Of a stretch of DNA of 64,000 bases, positions 33,786 through 47,893 are shown in pieces. Both the position numbers and the translations under genes were made by a program. The DNA lies in NCBI GenBank assembly GCA_030549175.1, contig JAUKUA010000001.1, positions 3,100,001-3,164,000 on the forward strand, written 5' to 3'. The DNA is from Lasiosphaeris hirsuta (taxonomy: Eukaryota > Ascomycota > Sordariomycetes > Sordariales > Lasiosphaeriaceae). The first letter of the stretch is position 1, and every line of letters begins with the position of its first letter. Below the pieces are notes generated by a model, which saw nothing but the letters and a program-made list of their open reading frames with translations, was not told where the DNA came from and searched no databases.

Positions 33786-35073
33786 CCCGGCTTGTTTCGT
33801 GCGGGGAGCTTAGCAGCGCTGGGTAGCTGAGGCCTGATGGTTCAATGGTGACGACTGAGTTGGGAGAATGGCGAGTTTTGAACGGGCCAGGCGTTGTATA
33901 ACTAGGTACTGAACCTGATCACAAGCCAGGTTGCCCGATCAAGGGGTGTTGCACCGTGCTCACAACAAGACCGCGCAGTCCATGATTTGAGGTAGATGAA
34001 GGCTGAGGCGGCGGTGGTATTGGTCGTAGCGTCAGGAGAAGCGCAGAAAGGCCATACGACCTCTGCACATGCTGCCGGCACACTCAAGCTCAACTTGAAG
34101 GTAAACAGAAAGCAGAAGGGTCGCGGCGGGCAGACGGCTGTCGGGGTCCCAGGGAGGTGGACATTGTGGAGGGAACACTCGACACTTGGTGCGTGAGGAA
34201 GGAAGCCAGAGGTACTGAAAAAGACACACAGAGGGCACGGGTACGGATAAGATAGATGGGTGGATGGATGGACAGAGGAAGTCGCGTGCCCAGCATCGCT
34301 GTCACAGGCACGGGGTGCTATAGCGCATGCTGATTGGCCAACGTGGTCTGATACGAGACGGGACTGGACCAGACGTTGCTGCGTCGCAAGCTTTACGCAG
34401 TACCCGACTGAAGGTACCTTAGGGAGGTTCGAAGCTCTGCCCGAACTACCTACCTACAGACAAACCTAAGGCAGGTACTAAGGCATGTGACACCAACTGC
34501 CACTTGGAAAAGGTGAGGTCCCATTCCACTTGGTTGTCTCTCGCCAGATGTGGCCCCACTTGGGCTTAGCCTAGCATCACCAACACCCCCGAGGGCCTCG
34601 CAAAAAAGGGAAAGCCTTGCACAACAGGATGAGAGTGAGTGCGATCGGGTAGTAGACGTGGCTTTATTGGGCTAGCACCAAGCACCATGCTTTCACCGCG
34701 AAACCCCCGCAGGATTTTTCAATCTCTGCCACCACCTCGCTTCACCCAATAGTTTGTTTGCATTTGGGCTGGCACACTAGACGCCACACAGGGTTAGGGT
34801 TTGAAGCGCCTTGCCAAAATCCCTTCCCCTTTTCAAGTGTTGTAATTGTCAAATCAAGACGCGCAATGATCACACAAGTTAGACGTCCCGAAAACACGTT
34901 CAAGTCTCATCTGTCTCATAGCAGCTTTGGCAGGGTAGTCAAAAGCAACGCCCTGCCGGATCGGCTTCACTGATTACCACCTTAGAGTGCCGTCAATGTG
35001 AGATATATTGTAAACATTCTCAGTTTCTCGTCCGCTCCTTGTTACTTGAGTTCTACTGAAAGCTAGAGCACAA
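33786..35073. other. Spacer upstream of the bHLH gene
   Basis: 1.3 kb holding the bHLH promoter and the 3' flank of the P5C dehydrogenase gene. Short TACCTACCTA and GGTACC motifs occur near 34412-34480. No gene is supported. Confidence 0.5.
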
Positions 35074-36861
<1,788 letters not shown>

Positions 36862-39800
36862 GGTGTTCCTGCTGGCTGGATCGCGGAGGCGGGCGATGTG
36901 TTGAGTCGTCGTTCTTAGCCTTGGTCTGCTTGCAAGGGAGGCGGTCCGGGTCACACTGGAATGCAGCACGGCTCGAAGCTGGTTTTGGATCATTTTGGAA
37001 AGCGGGACAGGCGAGTCTTCGGGCAGGTGCGGGCACTATTTATCGTGCCAATGTGTCGGTCACAGTATCCCGTTTTGCGTGGGATGTACTTGCCGCTTCT
37101 GACGTCGTTCGCAGAACACAGTCTGCGGAATCAGATGACACGACGTCCTTTACACTGCCCCTCACTCGACCGATCCAACCGTTTTATTGCGCCTTCTCCC
37201 GAGATCCCCACAAACCCAATAGAAGCTGCAGTTCCTGCTGTTGCAGCTGGATCAACCGCTTTGTTGCGGCTTAGAGCTTAAGCTTCAGCGGTGGGTCGCA
37301 CTAATTGGCCAATCGTCTTACACTGATAAGCTTAGCTTATCAATTGTTGGGTGCCTTTGGCCGCTTGCCGAAATCGGTGTCATCGACGAGTTACGCAATC
37401 GCTACAGTACTGCTATGTCTTTTGCCGCTGAGCTGCCGTGCCAATTGGATATGCCACTAGGAGGAGTAATAAACCGAGTGGGAGATGGCGGCATTTTTCA
37501 CCTTTACTCATGTGGAGTGGGCTCGATGACCATCAAACTCATCGATCGTGAGCACGACCCTCACAGAATAGTCATGTATGTCTTGAGCCACCTAGGAAGT
37601 TGAGATTACTAGACAGTGGGAGTTTGAGGGAGGCATTAGCAAATACGATTGCGGCATGGCATTTGGGACTTACGGTTGGCCTTGTTTTAGTGTCAACCTA
37701 TGTTGATTGGGCAACCAGCGTCCCTTGAGCCAGGACAGGGATACAGTAAAAGGGGCAAAGATAGGATAGGGGCAGGGTAAATATGTGATGCGTGCTGAAG
37801 GTGCAATGTGTTGCGCAGTTTAAAACATTAACTTGTTATCTAACTTCAATCCTAGCGAGGCGTCTTGGCTATCTTCTGCGCGAAAGCGACTTGTAGCGGC
37901 TGAAAACCCGGGTGCTCTCGACTTCTAACTGCGGACGATATGGGTATCTCACTTACCCTCGCTCTACTAGCATCATGTCGGCCTCGAGGGGGACGCCATG
38001 AATCTTGTCTCTCTTCAAACAATCGAAATGATTGGCCCTAACTCTAGTCGAGACTTGCTGTGCCCCCGAAGAACCGACACCTTTGCCGAGTAAGTATACC
38101 GTCATTAGTATCAAGACCTTTGCCGCCTTGCTTAGTGTTGAGATCACAGACTTCATGGTACGAGGCAACAAAGGAGCGCTTGCCCTGTCGTAGTGTACTA
38201 ATCCCGGCTACACACTGGGCGACACATGTACTTCGATGCAGTGTCACCAGAGACATACGTCGACCTTGCTCAACGGATTTCCGACCGACAGCTAACTGGC
38301 GTCAGGGAACGAAGCCAACAAATCAACAAATATCGCTAGGACACCTGAAAGGAACACTTTTCCCTTCTGTAAAGCTACTACGCGCCGACTTGGGGCCAGG
38401 CCTGGTCCCGCGATGGGCCTGAAACAGAATCCCCAATCCCAACTTTAGATGCGCTGCTAGTCAACAGCACACGAGAGGTGTGCTAGTAGTTGGCGGCGAC
38501 TCTATCAAAGTCATCGCATCTTGGCGGCTGGGATACACTGGCCTATTTATTGTATGGGATGCTTGTTTGCTAGAGGTCGACCACTTAGGGGGAGATCAGA
38601 AGACCAATGCCATCGAACCTGAAATTGTGCAGGAAACGTATCGGCCAGCCGTTGCCCGGCCTTCATCACGTCAACAGTCTCAGACCCAGGCGCCTTGGTG
38701 CTGGTAGGGTATGGTCGATCAATTGCGTACCGCTGGTCGGTTCGCTGTCTTGCCGTAAGGAAACGATGACCCTCTGAAAAGGACCCCATTTGCTCTCGAG
38801 AGCAACGAGGACCCTTCGGTATCGTCATGCCTACCTAAAAGGGCTGCCTTGGCGGTGTAGAGGAGACCCAAGGTTCGCGGCAGTTGTCAGTAGCTCATCC
38901 CAGTCACCCAGGCGGATGAAGATGGGAGAGAGCCCCACCGGTCTCAGGTTGATTGAGGTGGGTGGAAGCAGCCGACGAGCCAGGACCAATGATATCTACG
39001 ACGACAAATATCTGGAACCGCCTTGACGGGACTTGAGCCTCCAAGTGACTCGAAAGCGCCGACAACGCGTTGCCTTGCGCACTCTGCGATCCTGCATGGG
39101 GGCGTACGAATATGCCACGGACCCCTTCGGCTGCTCTCGTGGGATTGAGGACCGAAGAATCAACAACCGAAAAGCCGGGTTGAGAAGACTGGTTTCTGAA
39201 CCCAGCCCCTGTCCGACCGTCAGCTCACCCCGCCTGGTGAACCAGTGATGGGACAGAACGCCTTTATGGCTCAAATCACCACACGGAGCTGACGGGTCTT
39301 CTTTGCATGTGCTATGAAGACATTTGGCATCCACCCCCTTGATTGGCCCATTCGTGATGCTCGTCGGGCCTAACAACGGCGACCACGTCACCGAGGGGAA
39401 CTACTGCGGCCCCGGCTGAGGCTTCTCCACTCGGAGGTTTTCGAGGCGGGTCTGGGACGGTTAGGGGTGGGGCCTGGCCCGTGGGCAACGCATCAAGTGA
39501 GCTCAGGGGGAGGTTCTCACGAAGAGCTGTTCCTGGCCCTAATTTGCTCAGTGGTTATCCAAATTCATCATCTACCATTGCCGAGCTGGGAGCCACATTG
39601 TCGGCGGCACGACCATTATACCCGAGTGGAAGATGCATCTCTTTCTGGACGTTTTTGGGCATCAACGTCGGGCGATGCAGCGTTTTGTTTCTGGTGCTCA
39701 GGGGGCAGCCCTCACAGCCTTGCTTGGTCGCTCCCTATCGACTGCATCTCGCCGTGGCTTGGGCACATCGGGGATGGGATCGCGATCATCAATTCATGCC

Positions 39801-42800
39801 ATTCCTCAATACTTGGGAAGACCCCGGATTTTCGCCGGAGCCGCAGTGATCAGTTGCCCTACCTTGCGGTCCCAGGTTTTCATATCGCGCATCATGCGAT
39901 TGCTCTGCGCGGCGAGATCTGCGACGGCAACTTGAAGATGGTCGCCTTTCCCGCTTCAACGTTCATGCCTGGGCTGCGGACGGGACGCTGCGCGTCATTT
40001 CACGCCTTCTAGGACAATTAGGCTCAGTTTGATTTGCATAAGAGCTGCATTGAATTTGTTGGTCTGTGGGGATGTCTTGTGTGCGTGCGTGCGCTGAAAA
40101 GTTGTGCAACATCAAGATGCTGCCTCTCGGAGAGGACCCGACGGCCAGAGGTCAACTCGGATGACAGCGACCAATTGCCATGACATGCAGGGATGGAGGG
40201 AGGGCCTGACCTCGCGGCGACAGCGAATCGAAACGGCGAGCAACGAGCGGTCAAGATTTCTGGTGTGCACCAAGAGCGTGCGAGCTGCTAGAACCACACA
40301 CACCTCAGAAATCCGGATAGTATTCCTCGTTTGCACTGATCTAACACTCTTTTAATCGGAGGAAACCCGAATGTGGAAGTGGCATCTGGAGGGCTTGGCA
40401 ATGGCCTGGACTTGCAATCTGTCGATCAGCGGGATATCTCGAATAGCGCAATGTCGCCATCGCCAAACGGCGCTTGGGAAGCGAGCTTCCCGCAGCCCAC
40501 GGCCGAGCACCACGCAGGCGTGGATGGCGACGTGGGAGGTGCGCAAAATTGTGTGAGCACGGCCAGGCGACGGGAGAGCACGGGACAGCGGTTATTTTAA
40601 GGCGGTCGCTGAAAAGGGACGACCTTAGTACTTGGCGGCTCGCCGCGCCTGAAGGTGATGTCGGACCAGGGTTGTTTGTTTAAGCGCAAGTCACCGTCAG
40701 CCAAGACGATGGATTGCGTACATCGACCCGTCCAGCACGTCCCAATGAATGAATGCAAGAGACTCTGTGATTGGCGATGCAGCCGATTTGCTGCACCAGA
40801 GGCTGCAAAGCACAGCCTTGTCACTACTTTTACACGGAAATAGGTAGGCAGACCAGACATTGACACATTGTGGACTGCGAGCAGGTGAGTCGTGAGCTGT
40901 ACTATAGGTACACACCTACCCAGGAATAGAGGAGGAGCTGTACCGGCGCAAGGCTCTCCTGTCAGCCGTGAGAGTGAGAGTGAGAAGAGAGTGCTTGATG
41001 ATGAGGTGTGCGCTGTTGTTGACTGCATCGGATTTGAAACTTCTCCGCTGTGGGGATAAAGGCTTCCAATAATAAAATGATATATCGGCTGCATCGCAGT
41101 CACGAATACGGCGCCATGGTGGAATCCTTCAACACGTGTAGCCTGGTTGGCTGCTGTTCTCGGCGAAGCAGGCAAACTGTCATGCAGGAACATCTTTACG
41201 GTGCTTAGTGGCTTGTATCACTCCCTGTCCTCGCTGCTAGCCCCTCTACCCCTCGATCTTCTGGGGCAGCTCTGTGCTTGGACGGAGAATTATGACATGG
41301 ATAACTGGCAAAAGAAACACCTAGCATGGAAGAGGGCGGCGCCTCGGGGTTTGGAGCTTCACCAGCTTCAATTTCTTGTCTTATCTTGCCGACCTGATAC
41401 AAGCTTGATGTCAAAGGGTCAGACTTCCATGCCTGAGACCACCACAAGAGACAACCCACATGCCTTAGCGCCCAGACTGCCAGCCAGCCCGTGTCTTATC
41501 CTCTGAGGCTCAGCAGCGCTGATCTGCTCTATGGTGTTGCGCCGACTCTCATGGATGCGCGCCTGGTGGGCTGTGGCTTGGCTATTGAAACGCACACGCG
41601 CACAGGCCGCCGGCAAGGACCGAGGAAAAGGTAGTTCTCGTCCGTTGGTTCGAATCCCCGCCTCCAGCTGGATGATCTCAAACTCCGATACCATCACTCT
41701 ATTTGACGGGCTATACAGCTCATTTGAGCGACTTTCTATCTCGTGAAATTACCCATCGCGACTCCCAAATCGCGAGTAGTTTGTGGGGGTTACAGCAGAT
41801 GACGGCCCCATAGATTGCGTTCGCATCCGCCGTCGTCGCATTGGCCGGGCAGAGACGCGTGCCTTGTGCCTTGCAGCGTCGCATGCTGACTTCTGTCTAA
41901 GGTACCTATCTACCGCCTTACCTATCGTGCTACTGAGAGGCCCTGGAAGCCTCACCGAAGTTCCGCAATTGTGCGCCTGGGTGCATCTTGATAGGCTGGG
42001 CTGTTCTCCTTGGGCATCAGGGCCAATGGGCGGATTCCACGACAAGGCCAGGCCTCTGTTTCAAGAACGCCTGCTGTCGCCCAGTCACCTTGAGTTCTGA
42101 AAGCGAATGTCGACTTCCCAAGTTCCAACCATTCCTAACCAGGAACTGGCCTGTGTTGCGAACCAGGGAATCCGTGCTAAACGCAGACCCTTCCATTTGC
42201 GGCATCGCCCGCTGAATCATGACACCCGTTCACCGCTCCCGAATCCAACAGACGTTTACCACCGCAGGGGTGAGGAGTTTACGGGGTCTGCATCCACATG
42301 AAGAAGCTTCCACTCTTGTGTTGAAGCTGTTGAAACAATACCGCAATTTCCAAAAGCCCCTTGGATCTGTGCAGCGGTGACAAATATGATATCTGTGGTG
42401 CCACCTCCCTCAGACGCCTCTCTTTTTTGTTTTTTTCTTTCTTTTTGGGGGGAGGGGGGGTTGGTTTTTTGACAGCCTCCGCAAATTAGTGCATACAATC
42501 CCAATGCCGGGCAGCAACCGAGTAGAGTACCAGCCTAAGCCTAGTACTAGGATCGCAACTGCTGCAATTACAGCTGAGAAACGGGCGCGGCGGTGCTTTA
42601 TCGAACGCTATCGATTGCGCGCGGGGTCAACTCGCAGCCGTCATCCTGGTATCAGTCGGTCAGTAAGATGCTCTCCCTATTTGCATGACTTGGAAATAGG
42701 GCCAAACGAGCACAGTTCCACCAAAAACCGCCCTGGCTGTTGTCTCCTCTTTTCTGGATGCGGGACCAAGTCCGCGTATGACAGAGTGTTCTTCAGAGAA

Positions 42801-44094
42801 GGCGGCCGACCTCGTTGCTCGTTGCAGCTCCAAACTTTGTACCCTCTCCCACCTTACTTGCCCCACAGGCCGATCCCCCTCTTTGTCTTACGACCCCTTG
42901 CTTGACTAGCGGATATGGGCCGGGTGGGGCGAGCGAGCGAGCCCGTTGCGGACAAGGGCCGTCCATCTAATCCATGTCCTTGCCATGCTTGCTTGCCTTC
43001 CGTTGGACTTGTTCCTGCCGAAGGTATTGTAAGGTGGGCAGGTACGAAGTAGGTACTGGTTTTCCCCCGGCCTGGCTGCTTTTGTGCTCTGTTTCTTCCT
43101 TTCTCCATCCATGCCATGCCCGATCGCACAAGCAGCGATCGACCCCACGGCCAACCAAACTACGGCCAGTCTCTTGCATCCATCGATTGCAACCACCACA
43201 TTAAAAGGCCATACAGGGTGCTCAGCGAGCCACCCAACCAAGCCCACAATGGCAATCCGATGTCAAGCCCTCTCCTTGCGCTCCTCGGTGGTGCACACCA
43301 ATCTAGAGCTAGCTGCTTCTCAGGCACAGAGGCACAACTAGAGGCACAGCAAGATCGTGGCCGTCGACGCAACAGCCAAGCCACCTGCCATCCACTCACT
43401 TGCACTCACTCCGCTTGGGTTGAAGTGCGTGCATGGAGCTAACCACCTCCATATGGGCGTGCTGCCAACACCCAAGTCCAGCCCAGGCACATACATCCTC
43501 ACACCCACTTAGGCACACCTTTGCTAGCCCGGCCTCAGCGGAGACACCCCACCTGTGACCTGTGGCCTTGACTGGGTGTGGATGCTGATGGCCTCTGCCC
43601 TGGTCTGGGGAGGCTGCGCGGGATGGTGGGACCGTACTTCGTTGCGGCCCTTGGTGTGGGCTCGAGCACACGGGTATATCTGCCGGCTCTCCCAAACCTC
43701 CCGTTTGTATTTTTAAAGCTGTTTAAAGCTGCGTAGCTAGGCCACCTGCTTTTTACCGTTGTGCCCGGCACACTGAGGCCCTTCAACCTCCGACTTCCTA
43801 TTATATGAACGCGGGAGCTCGACCTCTTTGTCATTCAATCACTCTTTCTTCCCTCCCCCCCCGCCTCTCCTCCCGGAGCTTCTAGATCGAGGGCCTCGCG
43901 CCGTCGGACTAATGCTCGTCAAGCCTCTGGAGTCGTCCTACCTCCATACTTTGTAGTTCTGCACATACACGTTTGTCTCCCCGAGGTGCTCTTTTGCTCT
44001 TGTTCCATGCTTCTTTTGCTTCGATACTCTGGGAAGGCCTGTTAAGATATGCCTTCTTTCTCTTTGTACCCTTTCCTCTCTCACCCCCCTAAAC
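36862..44094. other. 7.2-kb gene-poor region between divergent genes
   Basis: Many short open frames occur on both strands, but none shows a recognisable domain, a convincing start and a splice pattern together. The most suggestive are a minus-strand stretch at about 37980-38156 (MKSVISTLSKAAKVLILMTVYLL... ending in DKIHGVPLEADMMLVERG next to a GTAAGT donor) and a plus-strand stretch near 39480-40020. TAGGTACCTA-like motifs recur (about 40840, 41900, 43040). It may hold lineage-specific genes, non-coding RNAs or old decayed repeats. Confidence 0.45.
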
Positions 44095-45447
44095 ATGTCC
44101 TCGGCAAATTTGTTCACGGCGATGTTGGGTACCCGGCAGGATCTTCTCCAGCATCGCCAGAAAGGTGCGAACTGGCGGCGGCAGTCATTGTTCTGGAGGA
44201 GTTCTTTGTGTGTTACCAATGGCCAAGCTAACGCCTTATCACTAGGACCTCCTCGTCCGCCTACTCCTCTTCCACTCAGGCCACCTCCTCTCTCTTCTCT
44301 GCTGTCGAGTCAACCATCGACAACAACCGTCACGACTACAGTCTATCCTGAAACCTCTCTGCCCTCGGCTTCGGATTCAGCTGCTTCTTCAGGTCCAGCC
44401 GTTATTCCAACTCTAATTGCCCCGCCGCCCCCTGCCAAGCCTCCCGTTGCGACCACTCAAGTCTCTGAGACGTCAAGTGAAGCCCTGGTGACCGACATGC
44501 CCACTTTCTCTACGGCGTTTCCAACTCCAACCGATTCTTCGCATGGCACCGAAAGCTCGAGCGGCGATGTCTCGGGAATTGGAAGCAACAGGGCTCTCAT
44601 TATCACATTGAGTAGCGTCCTATCTGTGGTAGGGCTATTGCTCATCCTTGGTACGCTACTTCTTTGTTGGAGGTTCCGACAGCGGCGGCTGCGAATCTTC
44701 GCGAGGGGTATCTCTCCAATCGACGACGACGAAATTGCAACTTGGAAAGTGCCCCAGAACGAGAAATTTGGGCAACTAGGCGGAGACACCGATGTCGGGG
44801 GTGAGGCAGCCGGCGCCGCAGCAGTAACCACCGCAGCGGTATCACGAAGTCGAGGAAGCGGCGACGGGCCATCGCACGTCAAGCATGTGTCGACGAGTTC
44901 GATCAAGAAGCCACCGAGCGTCATCGTTTACAGCAACGCTCAAGGTCAGGGAGTATATCGACATTCCAGCGACAACGACTCACCTCGGTCTGTTGCACAC
45001 AGCGTCGCCGCCCCTGCCGAGGGCCACAGCAGGGGAATGAGCTTTGATAAGGCGCTACCTCAAACCCCTATCCAAGCTAGAGCCCCAAATGCCAGGACCG
45101 GCCTCACGGACGAGTCTGTCCCTGGAGACGAGCCATTCCTGCCAAGCCCGAAGCGACATACTTCACGTCTTTCGAAGCTTCCCCCAGGTCTTTCCTCCTC
45201 GCAACGTCGCGCTCACGTGAGAACGAGAAGCTCGAGAAGCAGCACTCGCAGCTTTGGCGACTACGCTTCATCGGAACTAGAGCTCTCGCAGCGCCATTCC
45301 CATGACTACATCCCGCGCCACCACAACATATATTCTTCGTCTTCGATCCCACCCCGGTTATCATTTAGTGACGATTCTGTTTTCAGTGGCGGACTCTCTC
45401 CGCGACCGTTGCTCCATGATCAGGAGATTGGCCGGGCTATCGGATGA
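44095..45447 (+). CDS. Single-TM protein with Ser/Thr/Pro-rich ectodomain
   Basis: An uninterrupted frame of 450 aa from ATG 44095. A Ser/Thr/Pro-rich region (about residues 50-165) precedes one TM helix at about 168-192 (ALIITLSSVLSVVGLLLILGTLLLCW) and a basic stop-transfer stretch (RFRQRRLR). The cytoplasmic tail carries GISPIDDDEIATWKVP, then low-complexity Ser/Arg/Pro sequence. This is the layout of fungal cell-surface sensor or polarity proteins (SKG6/AXL2-like TM region, mid2-like), but no ligand-binding domain is seen. The first 45 residues do not look like a signal peptide and contain a possible 39-nt intron (GTGTGT...GCTAAC...CTAG ending near 44246), so the N-terminal model is uncertain. 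Confidence 0.7.
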   Translation: MSSANLFTAMLGTRQDLLQHRQKGANWRRQSLFWRSSLCVTNGQANALSLGPPRPPTPLPLRPPPLSSLLSSQPSTTTVTTTVYPETSLPSASDSAASSGPAVIPTLIAPPPPAKPPVATTQVSETSSEALVTDMPTFSTAFPTPTDSSHGTESSSGDVSGIGSNRALIITLSSVLSVVGLLLILGTLLLCWRFRQRRLRIFARGISPIDDDEIATWKVPQNEKFGQLGGDTDVGGEAAGAAAVTTAAVSRSRGSGDGPSHVKHVSTSSIKKPPSVIVYSNAQGQGVYRHSSDNDSPRSVAHSVAAPAEGHSRGMSFDKALPQTPIQARAPNARTGLTDESVPGDEPFLPSPKRHTSRLSKLPPGLSSSQRRAHVRTRSSRSSTRSFGDYASSELELSQRHSHDYIPRHHNIYSSSSIPPRLSFSDDSVFSGGLSPRPLLHDQEIGRAIG

Positions 45448-46676
45448 AGAGATAGACCCCGCCTTGTTTTCCAAACTATGCACGACTTGTGCTCATACGC
45501 CTCTCAACCTCTTTTCTTATTTGGACAATGAGGCCGGATACCATTATGAGCATCTCACACCACGCTTTGGCTGAAAGTGCATGGGGCTGGATTTCTCAAG
45601 ATGGTGATGATTGACGATATATGATGGATATACCCCCTGGGAAATGATGGGCTTTTCTTTGTCTTGGTGTGATTGTCACCTGTACTTGATCATACTTGAT
45701 CTATGTGTGCCGGCCTTAACAGGACGGTGGGTGAGATATGGGTAGCTGCTAATCAACTCACAATTTTGTGGACGGGGGCGAAAGCCTTGCATGTTGCGGC
45801 TTTTGCCTGTATCATTATCTGTGTGTACTTTAGACGTGGCGGCGCAACGCGCGGCTACGCTCTAAAAGAAGAAAAGAAGAAATCATGTCAGAAAGTAAGC
45901 CAAGTTCCCAAAAGGACTGTGCGTATGCGTCTTATCCTTTTTGAAAGGGCGCCGAATGGGGATAATTCCGGCTCAACAACATGAAACGGCGACTGTCCGA
46001 GCGGGAAGCAAGGCGGGGTGATCACCAGCGGCCTATTCGTACGGGGGACCAGTTGGGATCGGAGGTTATGGTAGCCCATAAAAGAGCATGAGACGGATAC
46101 GGAGGAGTCGTTGAGGCCGGGCGGAGAACCAAACCCCCTGTGAAGGGGATCGCGATGTGATTGGTGCTATGAAGAAACAAAGTATAAGGTGAAGGAAGCA
46201 CTTCATCCACACACATCATCAAATCGATGCGGAAGAAACATTTATATAAGAAGAGAATTGTTGCTCGCAAGATTTTTGCCTACGGATTAGCTTGTATTGG
46301 TATGAAGAAGATGTGGCCAATTGACAAATGTGTTCCGGGTATGGAATGGTTGTGGTAGCTTGGCTATAGGGTTCTATAGGGACGTAGGGATGATGCTCCA
46401 AGGGCGGTTGTGGGGTTTGGGGTCTCCAATTTACGCGTCTTGGGCAGAGAGTCGCGACGCGCCACAATTTTCTCCATCTTCCAGCCTCACAAACCGTCAA
46501 CGACACCAGTTGTACATGCGCACTGCCTGTAGAACCGCGAGCAAATGCCGATTGACGTGTTGTACTAACCGTCTTGAATCCAAAATATTGTGCCGGAAAA
46601 TTCGCAAAAACTAGGACCATTCGTATTCGCGACCGCTGCCTGTCGAGCCAAGACAGAAACGAGGCAGACGACTTGA
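45448..46676. other. Spacer before DPB4
   Basis: 1.2 kb with no supported gene; the 3' flank of the TM-protein gene and the promoter of the next gene. Confidence 0.5.
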
Positions 46677-47893
46677 ATGAGCGCGACTGATTCATCGACC
46701 AGAGACCGAATTACAGTGACTGCCATGCCAGCCCGTAAGAGTGACGCTCGCCGGAGCGACGTGTCTGTCGCAAGATTTGTTCTGGCCGACGACGACGACG
46801 ACGATATGGCGACAGAGCCAACCGCCGCCGAGGTGGCAGAACCTGCTGCGCCGGCTTCAGCACCTCCCGCGCCCACCTCCCAGGCCTCGCCGCAGGAGAG
46901 GAGGGACAAGGAAAAGGAGAAGGAGAAGGAAAGGGAGAGAGAGAGAGAGAGAGAACGCGATGCCATAACAATCGAGGTTGGTGGCCTACTCTACACAGAC
47001 ATCTTGCCTGTCGCGATGCTGACAGCTAGGCCGCCGATAGGATCTCACACTCCCTAAATCTATCATCACCCGCCTAGCTAAGGGCGTCCTGCCGCCGAAT
47101 ACCCAAATACAAGCTAACGCGATCCTGGCGCTGAGCAAGAGTGCGACCGTCTTCATTAGCCACCTGGCCTCCAAGTATGTCGCCTGTTCTTCCCAAGCCC
47201 TCCCTCCCCCCTTGCTTTGTGCGGCCGCGTCTAACCCGGAACTAGCGCAAACGAGTTTACATTGAGTTCCAACAAGAAGACAATCATGCCCGCTGATGTC
47301 TTCAAGGCACTCGACGAGATCGAGTACGGCTTCATGCGCGAGCGGCTCGAGGCCGAGTTCGCAAGTGAGTCCCCCCCCCCCCCTCTCCCTTCCCCACACC
47401 GCAACGCCTGGCTAACAAGGAATGTGCAGAATTCAACGAGGTGCAGACATCAAAGCGCTCGACCTACCGCAAGAAGGTAGCGGCGTTGAAGAAGAAGCCA
47501 GGCGCGAGGGATGGGCCCAGCGGTGTGGGTGACGCCTCCATGATAAGCACGGGGTCCCACGATGCCGACGACGCAGACCAGAGCCTTCAGCGGGCCAGCT
47601 CTGCCGATGGGAGCGTCAGTCAGTCTAGGGCCGCCAAGAAGGCTAGGATAGGCGGCCGCGGCGACTCTACTAGGATGGAGCTGGATGAACACGAGCCGTC
47701 GGATGCCGAGACGGTTCCGGAAGACCTGGAGGAGGAAGAGGAGGATCAAGAGGAGGAGGAGGAGGAGGAGGAGGAGGAGGAGGATGACGAAGATGACGAG
47801 CCTGAAGGAGCCGATGATGACGCGGATGATGCCGAGGACCGTGCTGCCCCTAATGAGGACGAGGCGCTTGATGACGATGATGAGAGTGAATAG
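46677..47893 (+). CDS. DPB4: Histone-fold protein Dpb4 (DNA polymerase epsilon / chromatin remodeller subunit)
   Basis: Model: exons 46677-46976, 47041-47174, 47246-47364 and 47430-47893, 338 aa. Introns of 64, 71 and 65 nt are GT-AG with CTGAC/CTAAC branch points; the first donor is a weak GTTGGT. The histone fold starts at about residue 100 (DLTLPKSIITRLAKGVLPPNTQIQANAILALSKSATVFISHLASNANEF), followed by KKTIMPADVFKALDEIEYGFMRERLEAEF. This is the POLE3/Dpb4/CHRAC17 (NF-YB-like) signature. Dpb4 pairs with Dpb3 in polymerase epsilon and, in yeast, with Dls1 in the ISW2 remodeller. The protein is longer than yeast Dpb4 (196 aa) because of an N-terminal Ala/Pro and Glu-Lys/Glu-Arg extension and a long acidic tail with 11 consecutive Glu. 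A second in-frame ATG at 46725 could be the start. Confidence 0.92.
46935..46954. repeat. GA dinucleotide repeat in coding sequence
   Basis: Ten GA units in exon 1 of DPB4, coding the alternating Glu-Arg run just before the histone fold. A change of one unit would shift the frame. Confidence 0.9.
47750..47782. repeat. GAG trinucleotide repeat in coding sequence
   Basis: Eleven perfect GAG codons in the acidic tail of DPB4. Length changes would keep the frame. Confidence 0.9.

Noticed and set aside
34788..34803. Telomere-like GGGTTAGGGTTT
   Set aside because: Only about two imperfect units occur, deep inside gene-containing DNA, so this is a chance match.
39467..40012. 181-codon plus-strand frame in the gene-poor region
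   Set aside because: Three overlapping frames are open over the same stretch and none reads as a known domain; brief thoughts of a P450 or thioesterase fragment did not hold up.
41640..41690. Possible tRNA B box (GGTTCGAATCC)
   Set aside because: No A box, acceptor stem or anticodon arm could be found at the right distance upstream.
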